A stretch of DNA of 64,000 nt. It comes from Arthrobacter sp. EpRS71 (lineage in GTDB: Bacteria > Actinomycetota > Actinomycetes > Actinomycetales > Micrococcaceae). Positions 20,293 through 28,853 of the stretch are shown in pieces. The position numbers were made by a program, and so were the translations under genes. A model generated the notes under the pieces. That model worked only from the letters and a program-made list of their open reading frames with translations, did no database searches and was not told the origin of the DNA. The DNA lies in NCBI RefSeq assembly GCF_001512285.1, contig NZ_LNUV01000006.1, forward strand, positions 1,097,273 to 1,161,272. Reading direction: 5' to 3'. The stretch's first letter is position 1. Every line of letters begins with the position of its first letter.

Positions 20293-20847
20293 GGAGCTCT
20301 CACCAAGGCGCCGGACCAGTGCGTCCACAATGGGCAATTGCCCTTTGACGAGCTTGGTCCGGGCCACTGTTTCCTCAAACCACTTGGCGTCGTCGATCTC
20401 CGGGAAATCCTTGATGGCACCCGAGCCTTTTGGCCACTCCATGGGAAAGGTGTTGCTGATAATCTCCTGAGGCTGAAAGTCGCTGGCTTCTGCGGTGAAC
20501 GCGGTGATCAGCTTTCCGGAGGGCTGCTTGAAAACGCCCAACAGTTCGTAATCCGTCGCCGGAGGTGGTGTGCCTATTTCTTCGGTGAATTCCCGCTGTG
20601 CGGCCACTAAAGCGTCTTCATCCTCCGGGAATTCTCCCTTGGGAATGGACCAGGCGTGGTCATCTTTGCGGGCCCAGAAGGGACCGCCCATGTGAGCTAT
20701 CCATAGCTCCAGTTTCCCGGCCGTGTTTCGTCGGTAAAGGAGGATGCCCGCGCTGCGAATACTGATGTGCCCTCCCGGGTTTTGTGCGATGCACGAAGGA
20801 TTTCCAAGACACGCTAAGGCTACCCGTGGGGTTGGTCGCATTATCAC
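20287..20847 (-). CDS. Nudix hydrolase (186 aa as the longest frame; start uncertain)
   Basis: The Nudix box is complete: G-E-F-P-E, then AAQREFTEEIG (GX5EX7REUXEEXGU). ILLYRR near the N-terminus and the WPKGSGAIKDFPEIDDAKWF ending match a family of ADP-ribose or NDP-sugar pyrophosphatase-like proteins that normally begin close to SAGILLYRR. The first 28 residues upstream of that point look non-coding. A strong GGGAGGG lies just before the conserved part, where only ATC and ATT codons follow. It overlaps the SDR stop by 6 bases, tail to tail. Confidence 0.85.
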   Translation of the reverse strand: MIMRPTPRVALACLGNPSCIAQNPGGHISIRSAGILLYRRNTAGKLELWIAHMGGPFWARKDDHAWSIPKGEFPEDEDALVAAQREFTEEIGTPPPATDYELLGVFKQPSGKLITAFTAEASDFQPQEIISNTFPMEWPKGSGAIKDFPEIDDAKWFEETVARTKLVKGQLPIVDALVRRLGESSL

Positions 20848-20950
20848 CTTGGTGGGGTGTGGATAGTTTCTTTTTCATTTCTCTTCCGGCTGGGCGCTGG
20901 CTACTTGATAATCGAGGACAGGCGTTCCTCGGGGGTGGAACGTCGTTGCG

Positions 20951-20972
20951 GTCACCGGCATCAGCCGGTGAC
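20951..20972 (+). other. Hairpin in the 5' leader of the GH16-like gene
   Basis: GTCACCGG and CCGGTGAC form a perfect 8-bp stem with a 6-base loop, 33 bases before the start codon at 21005. A weaker hairpin (CGAGGA with TCCTCG) lies about 35 bases further upstream. It does not match a riboswitch consensus I know. A role in leader RNA structure is possible. Confidence 0.4.
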
Positions 20973-21004
20973 GGGTCTGGGCGCATCAGCAGGAGGATAT
21001 AGCT

Positions 21005-22381
21005 ATGGCATTGTCAGTGAGGCTCCTTCCACATGGGGGAAGAAAAGCAATGGGTTTGGCCGTCGTTGTGGCGGTCGGATTATCGATGTTCACGGGACTA
21101 GGCCCATCACATGCGGCGGACACCACGCCCATGGCTGAGGATCCAGGCCCGGTGGGAAGTTTTGCTTGGAAAGGGTTCAACTGGCAGAAGCGTTTTTGGG
21201 GCGGGGCGCCCATGTATAACGCGAGTTGGGATGCCAATAATGTGAGCAATCCGGACGCTAACGGGTACGTCAAGCTCTCCATCAGCAACCCCACGGGCTC
21301 GGCTCCGATGGGAGCTGAATTCCAGTCCACGCGTGAGGGTTTCGGATATGGCACCTATAGCACCACCGTGGAAAAGGATGTCAGCTCCCTTCAGAAGGAG
21401 GTGGTGTGGGGCTGCCTGTTCACGTACGACCCCAATGCGGAGCCCGGGTACACGGAAATTGACCTTTGTGAGGCCTCAGCTTGGGGCGGGGGCGCAGCGT
21501 ATGGTGAGAATTGGCCGGTGACCCAAGGGCACGGATATTGGTTTGATGCCACCTTGCCTCCAGGGCAGGGAAACAATACTGTCACCTTTGATGTCACCAA
21601 CGCTCCCATCCTGACCCACAGGATGGTGTGGGAACCGGGCAAACTGACTTATGAGACGTTCGCGGGTGAGGGCTACAACGGAACTCTTTTGAAGCGGACT
21701 GTTCTGGAAGGCTCCACTGTCCCGCTTCCAGCCAAGGAACAAATTCACTTCAACCTGTGGGTGACCGGTGGGGGCGGCGGGGATGCGGCGCACGTAGCTC
21801 CCGAAACTGTGACCATTCGGGACTTCTCCTTCACACCTGCCAGTCAGGCTCAGCTCACGGCACCAACACCCACCATCTCAGGCATGGCCGCTGTTGGCTC
21901 AACACTGACTGCATCACCGGGGACCTGGACCGTGGGAACAACCTTGAGCTACCAGTGGTTCCGGAACGGTGCAGCGATTGCCGGCGCAACCGCTGCCACC
22001 CGGGTCCTTGCCGCCGCGGACCAAGGCAACACCCTGACGGTGCGTGTGACGGGAAGCAAAGCCGGCTATGCCACAGCTACGAGGGAATCCGCTCCCACAG
22101 CAGCAGTGGTGGCAGGGACTTTGGTAGCCCCAACCCCCACCATCACCGGAACGCTCGCAGTGGGTTCAACGCTGACGGCCAACCCTGGAACGTGGACGTC
22201 CGGGACTACCTTGACGTACCAGTGGTACCGCTCCGGTGCTGCAATTGCTGGTGCAACCGCCAAGAACTACAAGCTGGTGAGTGCAGACCAAGCTGACTCC
22301 ATCCGCGTGAGGGTTACTGGTACCAAGGCCGGCTACACCACGGTGGCCAAGTACTCGGCTGTCACGGCTCTGGTTCCTTAG
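21005..22381 (+). CDS. Secreted GH16-like beta-glucanase with two C-terminal Ig-like repeats
   Basis: A signal peptide (residues 1-38, ending SHAA) leads a 240-residue jelly-roll-like domain. The GH16 active-site pattern EIDxxE is visible as Glu151-Ile-Asp-Leu-Cys-Glu156, followed by HGYWFDAT and the late HRMVWEPGKLTYETF strand. Two 85-residue repeats follow (starting near 287 and 375), each with PTPTI.G..AVGSTLTA.PGTW and SYQW/TYQW..GAAIAGAT. The ATG at 21005 follows AGGAGGATATAGCT. Probably an extracellular polysaccharide hydrolase. Confidence 0.75.
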   Translation: MALSVRLLPHGGRKAMGLAVVVAVGLSMFTGLGPSHAADTTPMAEDPGPVGSFAWKGFNWQKRFWGGAPMYNASWDANNVSNPDANGYVKLSISNPTGSAPMGAEFQSTREGFGYGTYSTTVEKDVSSLQKEVVWGCLFTYDPNAEPGYTEIDLCEASAWGGGAAYGENWPVTQGHGYWFDATLPPGQGNNTVTFDVTNAPILTHRMVWEPGKLTYETFAGEGYNGTLLKRTVLEGSTVPLPAKEQIHFNLWVTGGGGGDAAHVAPETVTIRDFSFTPASQAQLTAPTPTISGMAAVGSTLTASPGTWTVGTTLSYQWFRNGAAIAGATAATRVLAAADQGNTLTVRVTGSKAGYATATRESAPTAAVVAGTLVAPTPTITGTLAVGSTLTANPGTWTSGTTLTYQWYRSGAAIAGATAKNYKLVSADQADSIRVRVTGTKAGYTTVAKYSAVTALVP

Positions 22382-22404
22382 ACCGGCAGTCCGGATGCAC
22401 CAAA

Positions 22405-22446
22405 CCCGCAGTTGTGTCGCGCTGGAGGTAGCGACACAACTGCGGG
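22405..22446. terminator. Bidirectional hairpin terminator
   Basis: CCCGCAGTTGTGTCGC and its exact complement form a 16-bp stem around a 10-base loop (22421-22430). It lies between the convergent GH16-like gene and the small LAxTG protein gene and can serve both. Confidence 0.75.
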
Positions 22447-22472
22447 CGGGTGGTTGGACTGGTTCTGCTTGC

Positions 22473-22649
22473 TTAGTTCTTCTGGGCCCGGACCGGGACA
22501 ATCCTCTTGATAGCGAGTCCGAGGGCCAGCATGGCAAAAGCTGCCAGCGCGAACCAGAAGAGGTCCCCGGCTCCGGTCATCGCGAGCGTTCCGGAGCCCA
22601 TTCCGGCGGCTGCCGCCCCGGTCACTGGGGCTACTGGGTTGTTGTACAT
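22473..22649 (-). CDS. Small membrane protein with LAxTG-like sorting motif (58 aa)
   Basis: Starting at the ATG of 22649, the peptide reads YNNPVAPVTGAAAAG, then LAMTG followed by a 20-residue hydrophobic helix and a basic tail (KRIVPVRAQ). This is the layout of an LPxTG/LAxTG cell-wall sorting signal, the LAxTG form being used by class E sortases of high-GC actinobacteria. There is no N-terminal signal peptide, so it may be just a small membrane protein. It starts 7 bases after the GT2 stop and is probably its operon partner. A longer start at 22688 would overlap the GT2. Confidence 0.6.
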   Translation of the reverse strand: MYNNPVAPVTGAAAAGMGSGTLAMTGAGDLFWFALAAFAMLALGLAIKRIVPVRAQKN

Positions 22650-22656
22650 GAGTCGT

Positions 22657-23805
22657 TTACCAAACTTTCTTTCTGTTGAACGCTGCATCCAGGTACGCCT
22701 TGGCGTGAACAGCCTGGAGGAAGATGTCGATGACGGTTTCGTACATGGTTGCGGCCAGGAGCATGTACCTCCAGCCCCGGAAACGCACAGTAACTATGCG
22801 TTCCAGGATGAAAATGCCGGTGACGGTAATCCAGAAGGGCTGAAGGATCAGGCCCGTGCCGGACAATAACGCGAACACGAGGGAACCGAAGTAGGCCAGG
22901 GTCACTATGACGCCGATCATGGAGAGGAATTGGCGTCCCCAATAAGGCCTGGTTACTTTTGTCCATCCGTATTGCACGCAGTTCTCCACCGCGCCGCGCT
23001 TCCACCGGAGGCGCTGTGACCACAGCTCACGCCACGTGGGCATGACCTCTGTGACCAGTGTGCAGTTAGATGGTGACGCGATGCGGTAGCCCAGGGTCAA
23101 CAGGGCAAAGGAGAGTTCGTTGTCTTCGGTCAGGACCGAGGTGTCATAGACGCCGCCCCTACCGTTGCCGGGAGGGAGCGTGCCCTCCAACCGGGCGGCC
23201 ACGACGTCGCGCAGTGTTTTGACGCGGAAGAGCGCCGCTGTGCCGGTCACTACCAGGCACTTACCATGGAGCCGCTTCACGTCCCGCGCGTAGCGGGCGT
23301 ATTCGTTGCGCTGCAGATGGCCTACAAAGCCGCCGCCAGGGCCGCCGCTGAACACTCCGCCCACCGCGCCGAGCAGTTCGTCGGCCAGCAGGTTCTTGGT
23401 GGCGTTCTCAATGAAGTTGAGGGCGAGCTGTGAGTCGGCGTCTTGCACCAGGACAAGGTCCTCGGGGTCGGCATCCGGAAGAAGCTGGCTGAGGGCGAAG
23501 TTCAGTGCTCCGGCCTTCTTGTCCTTGTTGCCAACGGTCCGGATCACCTCGGCGCCTTGGGCCAGGGCGAGTTCTTCAGTGTCATCGGTGCAGTTATCTG
23601 CCACCACAATGATGCGGTCCGGGCGGTGTGTCTGGTTGTTCAAGGAGTGCAGCGTCTCGGTGATGCCGGCGGACTCGTTGTGTGCCGGCACCAGGACAGT
23701 GACTACCCCTCCTGCCGCACGGTGGGACCGGCGCCGCTTGGAAGCCGTGGCCGGTGCGTTTGCCGGGGCCGGTGCAGCTGTGGCGGCCATTGTTTCCGTA
23801 AGCAT
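22657..23805 (-). CDS. Processive family 2 glycosyltransferase (polysaccharide synthase-like)
   Basis: The 382-residue protein has GT2 motifs: VVTVLVPAHNESA, VVADNCTDDT, the DxD region LVQDADSQ, the acceptor Asp in LTEDNELS, and QRLRWKRG (QxxRW) that marks processive synthases. Two to three C-terminal hydrophobic segments (from about 290) anchor it. Short for a full cellulose or hyaluronan synthase because N-terminal helices are missing. Likely product: an extracellular beta-linked polymer. It converges on the GH16-like gene. Confidence 0.85.
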   Translation of the reverse strand: MLTETMAATAAPAPANAPATASKRRRSHRAAGGVVTVLVPAHNESAGITETLHSLNNQTHRPDRIIVVADNCTDDTEELALAQGAEVIRTVGNKDKKAGALNFALSQLLPDADPEDLVLVQDADSQLALNFIENATKNLLADELLGAVGGVFSGGPGGGFVGHLQRNEYARYARDVKRLHGKCLVVTGTAALFRVKTLRDVVAARLEGTLPPGNGRGGVYDTSVLTEDNELSFALLTLGYRIASPSNCTLVTEVMPTWRELWSQRLRWKRGAVENCVQYGWTKVTRPYWGRQFLSMIGVIVTLAYFGSLVFALLSGTGLILQPFWITVTGIFILERIVTVRFRGWRYMLLAATMYETVIDIFLQAVHAKAYLDAAFNRKKVW

Positions 23806-23990
23806 GGTGATCCCTCCGTTCGTGCGTTGAAGCGTTGACTCACTTAGAGTTCCAACGCGAACGCAAGATCAGGGGAGGGAAACCATCAAGGAAGTCTCAA
23901 GGTTTGATCAGGACTTTCTGGATGGCGTCACGTTTCGGGGTGGCGGTCCACTTGTACCGCTTTTGGACGCGCCCCTGGTGGGCGTTAAAG

Positions 23991-24030
23991 CAAGAGGACG
24001 ACGCCGGTAGGTACCGGCGTCGTCCTCTTG
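23991..24030 (-). terminator. Perfect 19-bp hairpin terminator
   Basis: CAAGAGGACGACGCCGGTA at 23991-24009 and its exact complement at 24012-24030 form a 19-bp stem with a 2-base loop. It lies 18 bases beyond the stop of the small minus-strand gene at 24048. The symmetric element could also work on the plus strand. Confidence 0.75.
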
Positions 24031-24047
24031 TGTTGTGCTTGAGATGC

Positions 24048-24218
24048 TTAGCGGTTCAGGCTGACCGTGAAGGTCTTGGGGCCGCTAAGGGTTACCGCGA
24101 TCCCGCAGTTTTCGGCGGCAGCGCGGTGTGAGAGGGATTCAATGGCGGCATCGATGGTGTGGTCGATGGCCGACTTGTCCCAGATTTTCAGCGTGATGGA
24201 GTCAGTATGTGTCGTCAT
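24048..24218 (-). CDS. Small hypothetical protein (56 aa)
   Basis: The frame from ATG 24218 encodes THTDSITLKIWDKSAIDHTI, then an Ala-rich helix, then IAVTLSGPKTFTVSLNR. This gives a beta-alpha-beta look similar to small single-domain proteins of unknown role. It is followed by a perfect terminator hairpin, supporting a real transcript. An alternative start at 24233 adds five residues. No family recognised. Confidence 0.5.
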   Translation of the reverse strand: MTTHTDSITLKIWDKSAIDHTIDAAIESLSHRAAAENCGIAVTLSGPKTFTVSLNR

Positions 24219-24480
24219 TGTCAGTACTTTCACTCAGGCCGTTAACAGCCCCAAGCTTCTTCGCAGGGGCCGCATCCTCGTCGGTGAGGATTGCTGATTC
24301 AGCTTGTAAGGGAACTAATTCCCTCCTTCATGGTTCATGCTGCTCACCACGGTTGACAAGCGAATTCGGCCAAGTGTGACCGATTACACGTTGCTCATTA
24401 CTCCGTGTAACCCGCGCTCCGCAGACGAAGCTCGGTGGTCCCCCAACAGGAAGTTGTGGGCTATGCGTCGGATATCGGCG

Positions 24481-24840
24481 TCAGGGTTGTACTTCCACTG
24501 GTAACTCCACCAGATACTCAGCCAAGAGACCTGAGGCGATCACCATACGGTACGTCGTTTGCCGTTTGATGGTCCTGTCGGCTTCCTCGGCTATCGAGTC
24601 GTCCACCACAAGTTGCCCGCACGAGGTCTCTAGCTTGTAAGAGGTGCGGCTGCGGTTCTCATGGGAAATGACCACATTCTCGGTGGTGCAGACCTTTTCA
24701 GCTCTGGGCCGCAGAAGCTTCTCCACCGCGGGGGCTCCGAAGGACAAAGCAATAAGTGCAGCGATGCAGATGAGGTAAGTCCGGACCGAGATCTGATGTG
24801 GCTTGCTGGTGTTTGCCTTTTCCGATGCTTCTTCGTTCAT
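24481..24840 (-). CDS. Hypothetical membrane-anchored protein (119 aa)
   Basis: A polar N-terminus is followed by one hydrophobic helix (YLICIAALIALSFGAPA, about 22-40) and an 80-residue extracytoplasmic domain with two Cys (CTTENVV, SCGQLVV) that could form a disulfide. No family recognised. The 262 bases between this gene and the next minus-strand gene hold only a small GGGAA/TTCCC hairpin at about 24311-24325. Confidence 0.5.
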   Translation of the reverse strand: MNEEASEKANTSKPHQISVRTYLICIAALIALSFGAPAVEKLLRPRAEKVCTTENVVISHENRSRTSYKLETSCGQLVVDDSIAEEADRTIKRQTTYRMVIASGLLAEYLVELPVEVQP

Positions 24841-24929
24841 CGCCTGCTACTTAAGGGGTCGCTTATTGACGGTCAAAATTGGACTTGGTTTCTCGCATCA
24901 TAAACGCGACGCCGCCGACACTACCAAGC

Positions 24930-25700
24930 ATGAATAGTGCCACGTCAACTCAACCAGTCTCTCGGAGAAAAGTGCGTATACATCTTGCAGTAAAGTCAAG
25001 CGGTCTTGCGATTGCGGGGCTATTGGCCCTGACCGCCTGTGGCGGGGCACCAGCCAGCCCGACGACGGGTGGTTCGGAACCGTCGTCGTCCTCCTCCGTG
25101 GCTGCTTCGCCGTCAGCCTCGGCGTCCCCGTCGGCTGCCTCATCCGAAGGCGCTGGTACTTCGTCGGGCTCGTACAAGACCGCAGCGTGGGCTTTGCCGA
25201 TTTCCGAAGCCGGGGACAAGCTGGGCACCATCAAGGGCGAGAGCTTCAGCGTGGATGTCTACCAGGTGGCCACCGATGTGGCGTCCAAGGACAGCATGTT
25301 CGTGGACAAGGACACCAAGGAAAACCTGCTCAAGAAGGGTGACCCCGTGGTGTACATGAACTACGTGGTGACCAACACTTCATCCGCTGAGATCCCCTTG
25401 AGCCACTCGCTGATCACGCCCAACGCGAAGTACACGGACTGGAAGTACCTCGGCGGTATGCCCTCGGACTCCAGCAGCGATGGCTACAAGAAGCACGGCC
25501 TGACCGACTCCGGCGTGAAGCTGAAAGAGAAGGACCCGTTCGTGCTGAAGCCGGGTGAGTCCTTCAACATTGCGGAGAACTTCGCTTACACCGCTGGCAA
25601 GGAAACTGAAATCAAGGTGACCATGACGCCTCAGGGTGCTGACGGCGACCTCGATCACGACAAGAAGGAAACGGCCGAAAGCACTGTCACGCTGAAATAG
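24930..25700 (+). CDS. Secreted lipoprotein of unknown function (256 aa)
   Basis: A basic N-region and hydrophobic helix end in a lipobox LTAC (Cys37), so the mature protein is lipid-anchored outside the membrane. A 50-residue Ser/Ala/Pro linker follows. The remaining 170 residues form a domain resembling DUF4352-like immunoglobulin folds (PVVYMNYVVTNTSSAEIPL, FVLKPGESFNIAENFAY). The ATG at 24930 is chosen because it gives a normal-length signal peptide; an in-frame start at 24879 would lengthen it atypically. No convincing ribosome site is seen for either. Confidence 0.75.
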   Translation: MNSATSTQPVSRRKVRIHLAVKSSGLAIAGLLALTACGGAPASPTTGGSEPSSSSSVAASPSASASPSAASSEGAGTSSGSYKTAAWALPISEAGDKLGTIKGESFSVDVYQVATDVASKDSMFVDKDTKENLLKKGDPVVYMNYVVTNTSSAEIPLSHSLITPNAKYTDWKYLGGMPSDSSSDGYKKHGLTDSGVKLKEKDPFVLKPGESFNIAENFAYTAGKETEIKVTMTPQGADGDLDHDKKETAESTVTLK

Positions 25701-25781
25701 CCCCTTAGTTGTGTACTAGGGCGATCTACATGGCGGTCACCCAACCGGGCGCCTGCGGGGATGTGCGCTGGATCTCCTCCC

Positions 25782-26321
25782 TCAGGCCGACTGCAAATCC
25801 AGTGTGTAGACCACCAACTGCACCTTCGGCGCGGGCCGTTCCTTCTCACGCTCGGGCCGGCGGACGTAGCCCAAGCGGCGGTAGAGGCGCTGCGAGGTCT
25901 CATTGTCGACGGCGGTGTCCAGCACCACGCGCTGGGCACCTTGGGCTGCGGCCAGGCCGGCGGACTCGTCGAGGAGTTTCTGGCCAAGGCCCGTGCGGCG
26001 GGCTTCCGGGAGCACGGCCAGCAGCCTCAGTTCCACTTCGCCGTGTTGTGCCTGTCGGCTGAGGTGTGAGCCAAAGGGCAGGAGACTTGCGGTGCCCACC
26101 AAACGTCCTGTTTCCACGTCCTCGGCAACCAGCAGGACGCCTTCGCGTGCCCTGGCCGCGGCATCCAGCAAGAGGTCAAGACGCTGTTCATCGGGCTGGC
26201 GTGCGCCGGGGAGATGATGACCGAACCCTTCGTACGTCAGCCGCCCCACGGCGTCGTACTCTTCAGGGCGGGCGTGCCGAATCACGTGGGTGCCGGTGGC
26301 AACGGTTGGTGTGGTGGTCAT
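25782..26321 (-). CDS. GNAT-family N-acetyltransferase
   Basis: The 179-residue protein carries the GNAT core: LRLLAVLPEARRTGLGQKLLDES (acetyl-CoA-binding R/Q-x-x-G-x-G/A motif near 110) and the late YRRLGYVRRPE segment. Its start overlaps the stop of the upstream flavin monooxygenase gene (ATGA at 26321-26318), so it is the third gene of the metQ operon. It may acetylate an amine released from an organosulfur substrate; this is inference from context only. Confidence 0.85.
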   Translation of the reverse strand: MTTTPTVATGTHVIRHARPEEYDAVGRLTYEGFGHHLPGARQPDEQRLDLLLDAAARAREGVLLVAEDVETGRLVGTASLLPFGSHLSRQAQHGEVELRLLAVLPEARRTGLGQKLLDESAGLAAAQGAQRVVLDTAVDNETSQRLYRRLGYVRRPEREKERPAPKVQLVVYTLDLQSA

Positions 26322-27667
26322 GATTGTCCTTTCGGCTGCGGATCGAGTCCGAGGTGCGATTTCAGGGTTGTGCCCGTGTACTCAGTTCGTGCAAGGCCGC
26401 GTTCCTGGAGCAGGGGGATGACGCCGGTGGCAAAACGCTCCAGGTCCTGGGGGAGGAGCGAGAACATGAGGTTGAAGCCGTCGGCGGCGCCCTCGGCGTG
26501 CCAGCGGGCCAAGGAGTCGGCCACATGGCGGGGCGTTCCGATGAAGTCGTGGTTCCGTTTGTCGCCCGTGAGGATGGAGTAGAGGTCCTTGAGCGTGACC
26601 TCGTCCTCACGTCCGCGGATCTGTTCCCCGGCGGAGCGGAAGTCTGTCCTGGGCTGCGTGATGGTGGGAATGCCGGACTGGGCCACTGTGGCGTCAGCAC
26701 CGAGCCCGGTGAAATCCAGGTGGCCTGCGAAGTATTCCTGCAGGAAATCAAGCACCTGCTGATCGGTGATGAGGCTGTCCAACTCCCGGATGCGTTCCAG
26801 AGCTTCGACCCGGGTGTCCGCGACCACGGGCGAGATGGCCTGGTAGACGTAGATTTCGTCGGGATTCCGGCCGAACGCCTTCGCCTGAGCCCGGACGGAC
26901 TCCCGGTACTGCCGAGCCTGCGGAATGTCGGGGTGGCTCGCGAAAAGGGCGTTGGCGAAGCGGGCCCCCAGCTTCTGGCCGGGGACGGAGGTGCCCGCCT
27001 GGGCCAGCAAAGGGGAGTGCTGCGGGGAGGGACCGATGTTCAGCGGCCCGGCGACCTTGAAGAATTCGCCCTGGTAGTCCAGCCGGCTGAGTTTGTGCCG
27101 GTCAAAGAATCGTCCTTGCGCTTTGTTGTAGAGGAAAGCGTCCGCGTCCCAGGAATTCCAGAGCCCTTGGGTGACCTCCACAAACTCTTCAGCGCGACGG
27201 TAGCGAAGGCTGTGGTCGAAGTGCTCATCTGCACTGAAATTGCCGGCCGTGCTGTTGGTGAGGTCCCGCGTGGTGACGATGTTCCAGCCAACGCGGCCGC
27301 CGCTGATGTGGTCCGCGGTGAGGGCCGCACGGGCAAAGTTGAAGGGCTCGTCATAGGACGTGGAGGACGTGGCGATGAGGCCGATATTGCTGGTGACCGC
27401 GCCAAGGGCCGTGACCAGGCCGATGGGGTCGAATCTGTTAAGGATGCCCGGATTGGACGTCTCATCGATCGCGAGGGAGTCGCCCAGGAAGATCGCGTCG
27501 AACTTGGCTTCTTCGGCAGTTTTGGCGAGCTGTACCTGGTGGGCGAAGTCGATGCTCGCCTGAGGGAACGATGTCTCGTGGCGCCACGAAGCCAGGTGGA
27601 TGCCGGTGCCCACGATGTAGGCGAAGAAGTGGATCTGCTGGCGTTCACGGATGAGTGTCTGGTTCAT
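26318..27667 (-). CDS. FMN-dependent monooxygenase, NtaA/SnaA/DszA (DmoA) family
   Basis: The 449-residue protein has the luciferase-like TIM barrel. Diagnostic pieces are HFFAYIVGTGIHLASWRH, FDAIFLGDSLA, the substrate/flavin loop SGGRVGWNIVTT and the C-terminal GFNLMFSLLPQDLERFATGVIPLLQERG. Family members use FMNH2 and O2 supplied by a separate reductase to cleave C-N or C-S bonds in chelators, sulfones or sulfides. The ATG at 27667 fits the family N-terminus; an earlier start at 27742 adds a low-complexity leader. Operon: metQ, this gene, GNAT. Sulfur-source role inferred from neighbours. Confidence 0.88.
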   Translation of the reverse strand: MNQTLIRERQQIHFFAYIVGTGIHLASWRHETSFPQASIDFAHQVQLAKTAEEAKFDAIFLGDSLAIDETSNPGILNRFDPIGLVTALGAVTSNIGLIATSSTSYDEPFNFARAALTADHISGGRVGWNIVTTRDLTNSTAGNFSADEHFDHSLRYRRAEEFVEVTQGLWNSWDADAFLYNKAQGRFFDRHKLSRLDYQGEFFKVAGPLNIGPSPQHSPLLAQAGTSVPGQKLGARFANALFASHPDIPQARQYRESVRAQAKAFGRNPDEIYVYQAISPVVADTRVEALERIRELDSLITDQQVLDFLQEYFAGHLDFTGLGADATVAQSGIPTITQPRTDFRSAGEQIRGREDEVTLKDLYSILTGDKRNHDFIGTPRHVADSLARWHAEGAADGFNLMFSLLPQDLERFATGVIPLLQERGLARTEYTGTTLKSHLGLDPQPKGQS

Positions 27668-27747
27668 GGGCCTGTTTCGGTGCTGTTTTTCCGGGGGGAG
27701 TGTGGGGCAGCGGTGCTCTGTGGCGCAGGACCGCCGCCCCACAAGTG

Positions 27748-28632
27748 CTACTTGGACTTCTTGATGGCTGCCTCTTCGGCGGTAAGGACTTCCTGCAGCT
27801 TGGCAGCGGTCCAGTCAGCCTTGAACTGCAGGTTGCCGTCGTTGAGCTTGGTCACCGAGGCTTCCACCTCAGGGGTGTGATAGGCGTCCACGATCTTCTT
27901 CCACGTGGGATCGTCCTTGCGGTCTGCCTTCACTACGAAGCCGTTGATGTAGGGCGCCAAGGACTCCGAGTTCAGGTCTTCTTTGAAGATGATCTTCTCG
28001 TCACCCAAGCCGCCCTTCTGGGCCTGAGTGTTGTTCACGACGGCAGCATCAGTGGTGCCCTTGAGTGCGTTCACCGTCTGGTTGCTGTCCACCGGGACAA
28101 CCTTGATCTTGCTCGAGGTGATCTCAGCCGGGGTGGACAGCGAGTTGCCGCCATCCTTGAGCTGCAGCAAGCCAGCGGTCTGCAGGTTCAACAGTGCACG
28201 GGCCTGGTTGGTGGGGTTGTTCGGAATGGCAACCTCAGCGTCGGCCGGCAGTTCGCCAACGGACTTGAACTTCTCCGAGTACAGCGCCAGCGGGTAAACG
28301 GCCGTGGCGCCCACTGGAACCAGAGTGCCGTTGCTGTTGACGTTGAACTGGGACAGGTACTTCAGGTGCTGGAACAGGTTGATGTCCACCTGTCCCTGCT
28401 GGGTGGCCGTGTTGATCTGCGCGCCATCAGTGAAGTTCTTCACCTCAAGATCAATGCCCTGATCCTTGAGCTTGCTCTTCAGGATGGTCCAGTGTTCCTC
28501 GGCGCCGTCGTCCACACCGATAACCACCTTGGTGTTCGCAGAGGTAGACGAACCACTTGACGCACCCCCGCATGCCGAGAGCGATAGGGCGGCGATCAGG
28601 CCGACGGCGGCCACTAACAAGCGGTTCTTCAT
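27748..28632 (-). CDS. metQ: MetQ/NlpA-type substrate-binding lipoprotein
   Basis: Signal peptide ends in the lipobox LSAC (Cys21). The NlpA fold is visible in VVIGVDDGAEEHWTILK, the INLFQHLKYL segment and IPNNPTNQARALLNLQTAGLL. Classical members bind methionine; this subgroup differs and may bind another sulfur compound, since a flavin monooxygenase follows. The ATG at 28632 has GGAGA upstream. It is divergent from metN-metI, with which it must form the transporter. Confidence 0.88.
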   Translation of the reverse strand: MKNRLLVAAVGLIAALSLSACGGASSGSSTSANTKVVIGVDDGAEEHWTILKSKLKDQGIDLEVKNFTDGAQINTATQQGQVDINLFQHLKYLSQFNVNSNGTLVPVGATAVYPLALYSEKFKSVGELPADAEVAIPNNPTNQARALLNLQTAGLLQLKDGGNSLSTPAEITSSKIKVVPVDSNQTVNALKGTTDAAVVNNTQAQKGGLGDEKIIFKEDLNSESLAPYINGFVVKADRKDDPTWKKIVDAYHTPEVEASVTKLNDGNLQFKADWTAAKLQEVLTAEEAAIKKSK

Positions 28633-28853
28633 GATGCTTCTCCATACAAAGGGTATTGATGCGAATGGAAGGTACAGGGTGTTCCCCCTGCCACACGCTA
28701 GGCAGTTGCCGTGGTGGGAATCGAACGCCGGCGCAACACTCCGACGCGCACCGTCAAGGGAAGAAACCGCAGGTCACAGGGGTTCACGAGGTTCGATTGC
28801 CCGGCAGCCGCGCTGCTGGAATGGGCATTCAAACAACCCAGAAGGAGGCTCCG

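Noticed and set aside
26324..27880. 518-codon open frame on the plus strand
   Set aside because: It is the antisense of metQ and the monooxygenase, both with clear family motifs; its own protein has none.
28640..28780. CGGCAAC on the minus strand upstream of metQ as a second SAM riboswitch
   Set aside because: The flanking P2 stem does not precede it and the GGGGTGC core and closing GACC are missing.
28700..28800. T-arm-like sequences (GGTTCGATTG on plus, GTTCGATTCCC on minus) suggesting a tRNA between metQ and metN
   Set aside because: No acceptor stem, anticodon arm or CCA-side pairing can be built around them.
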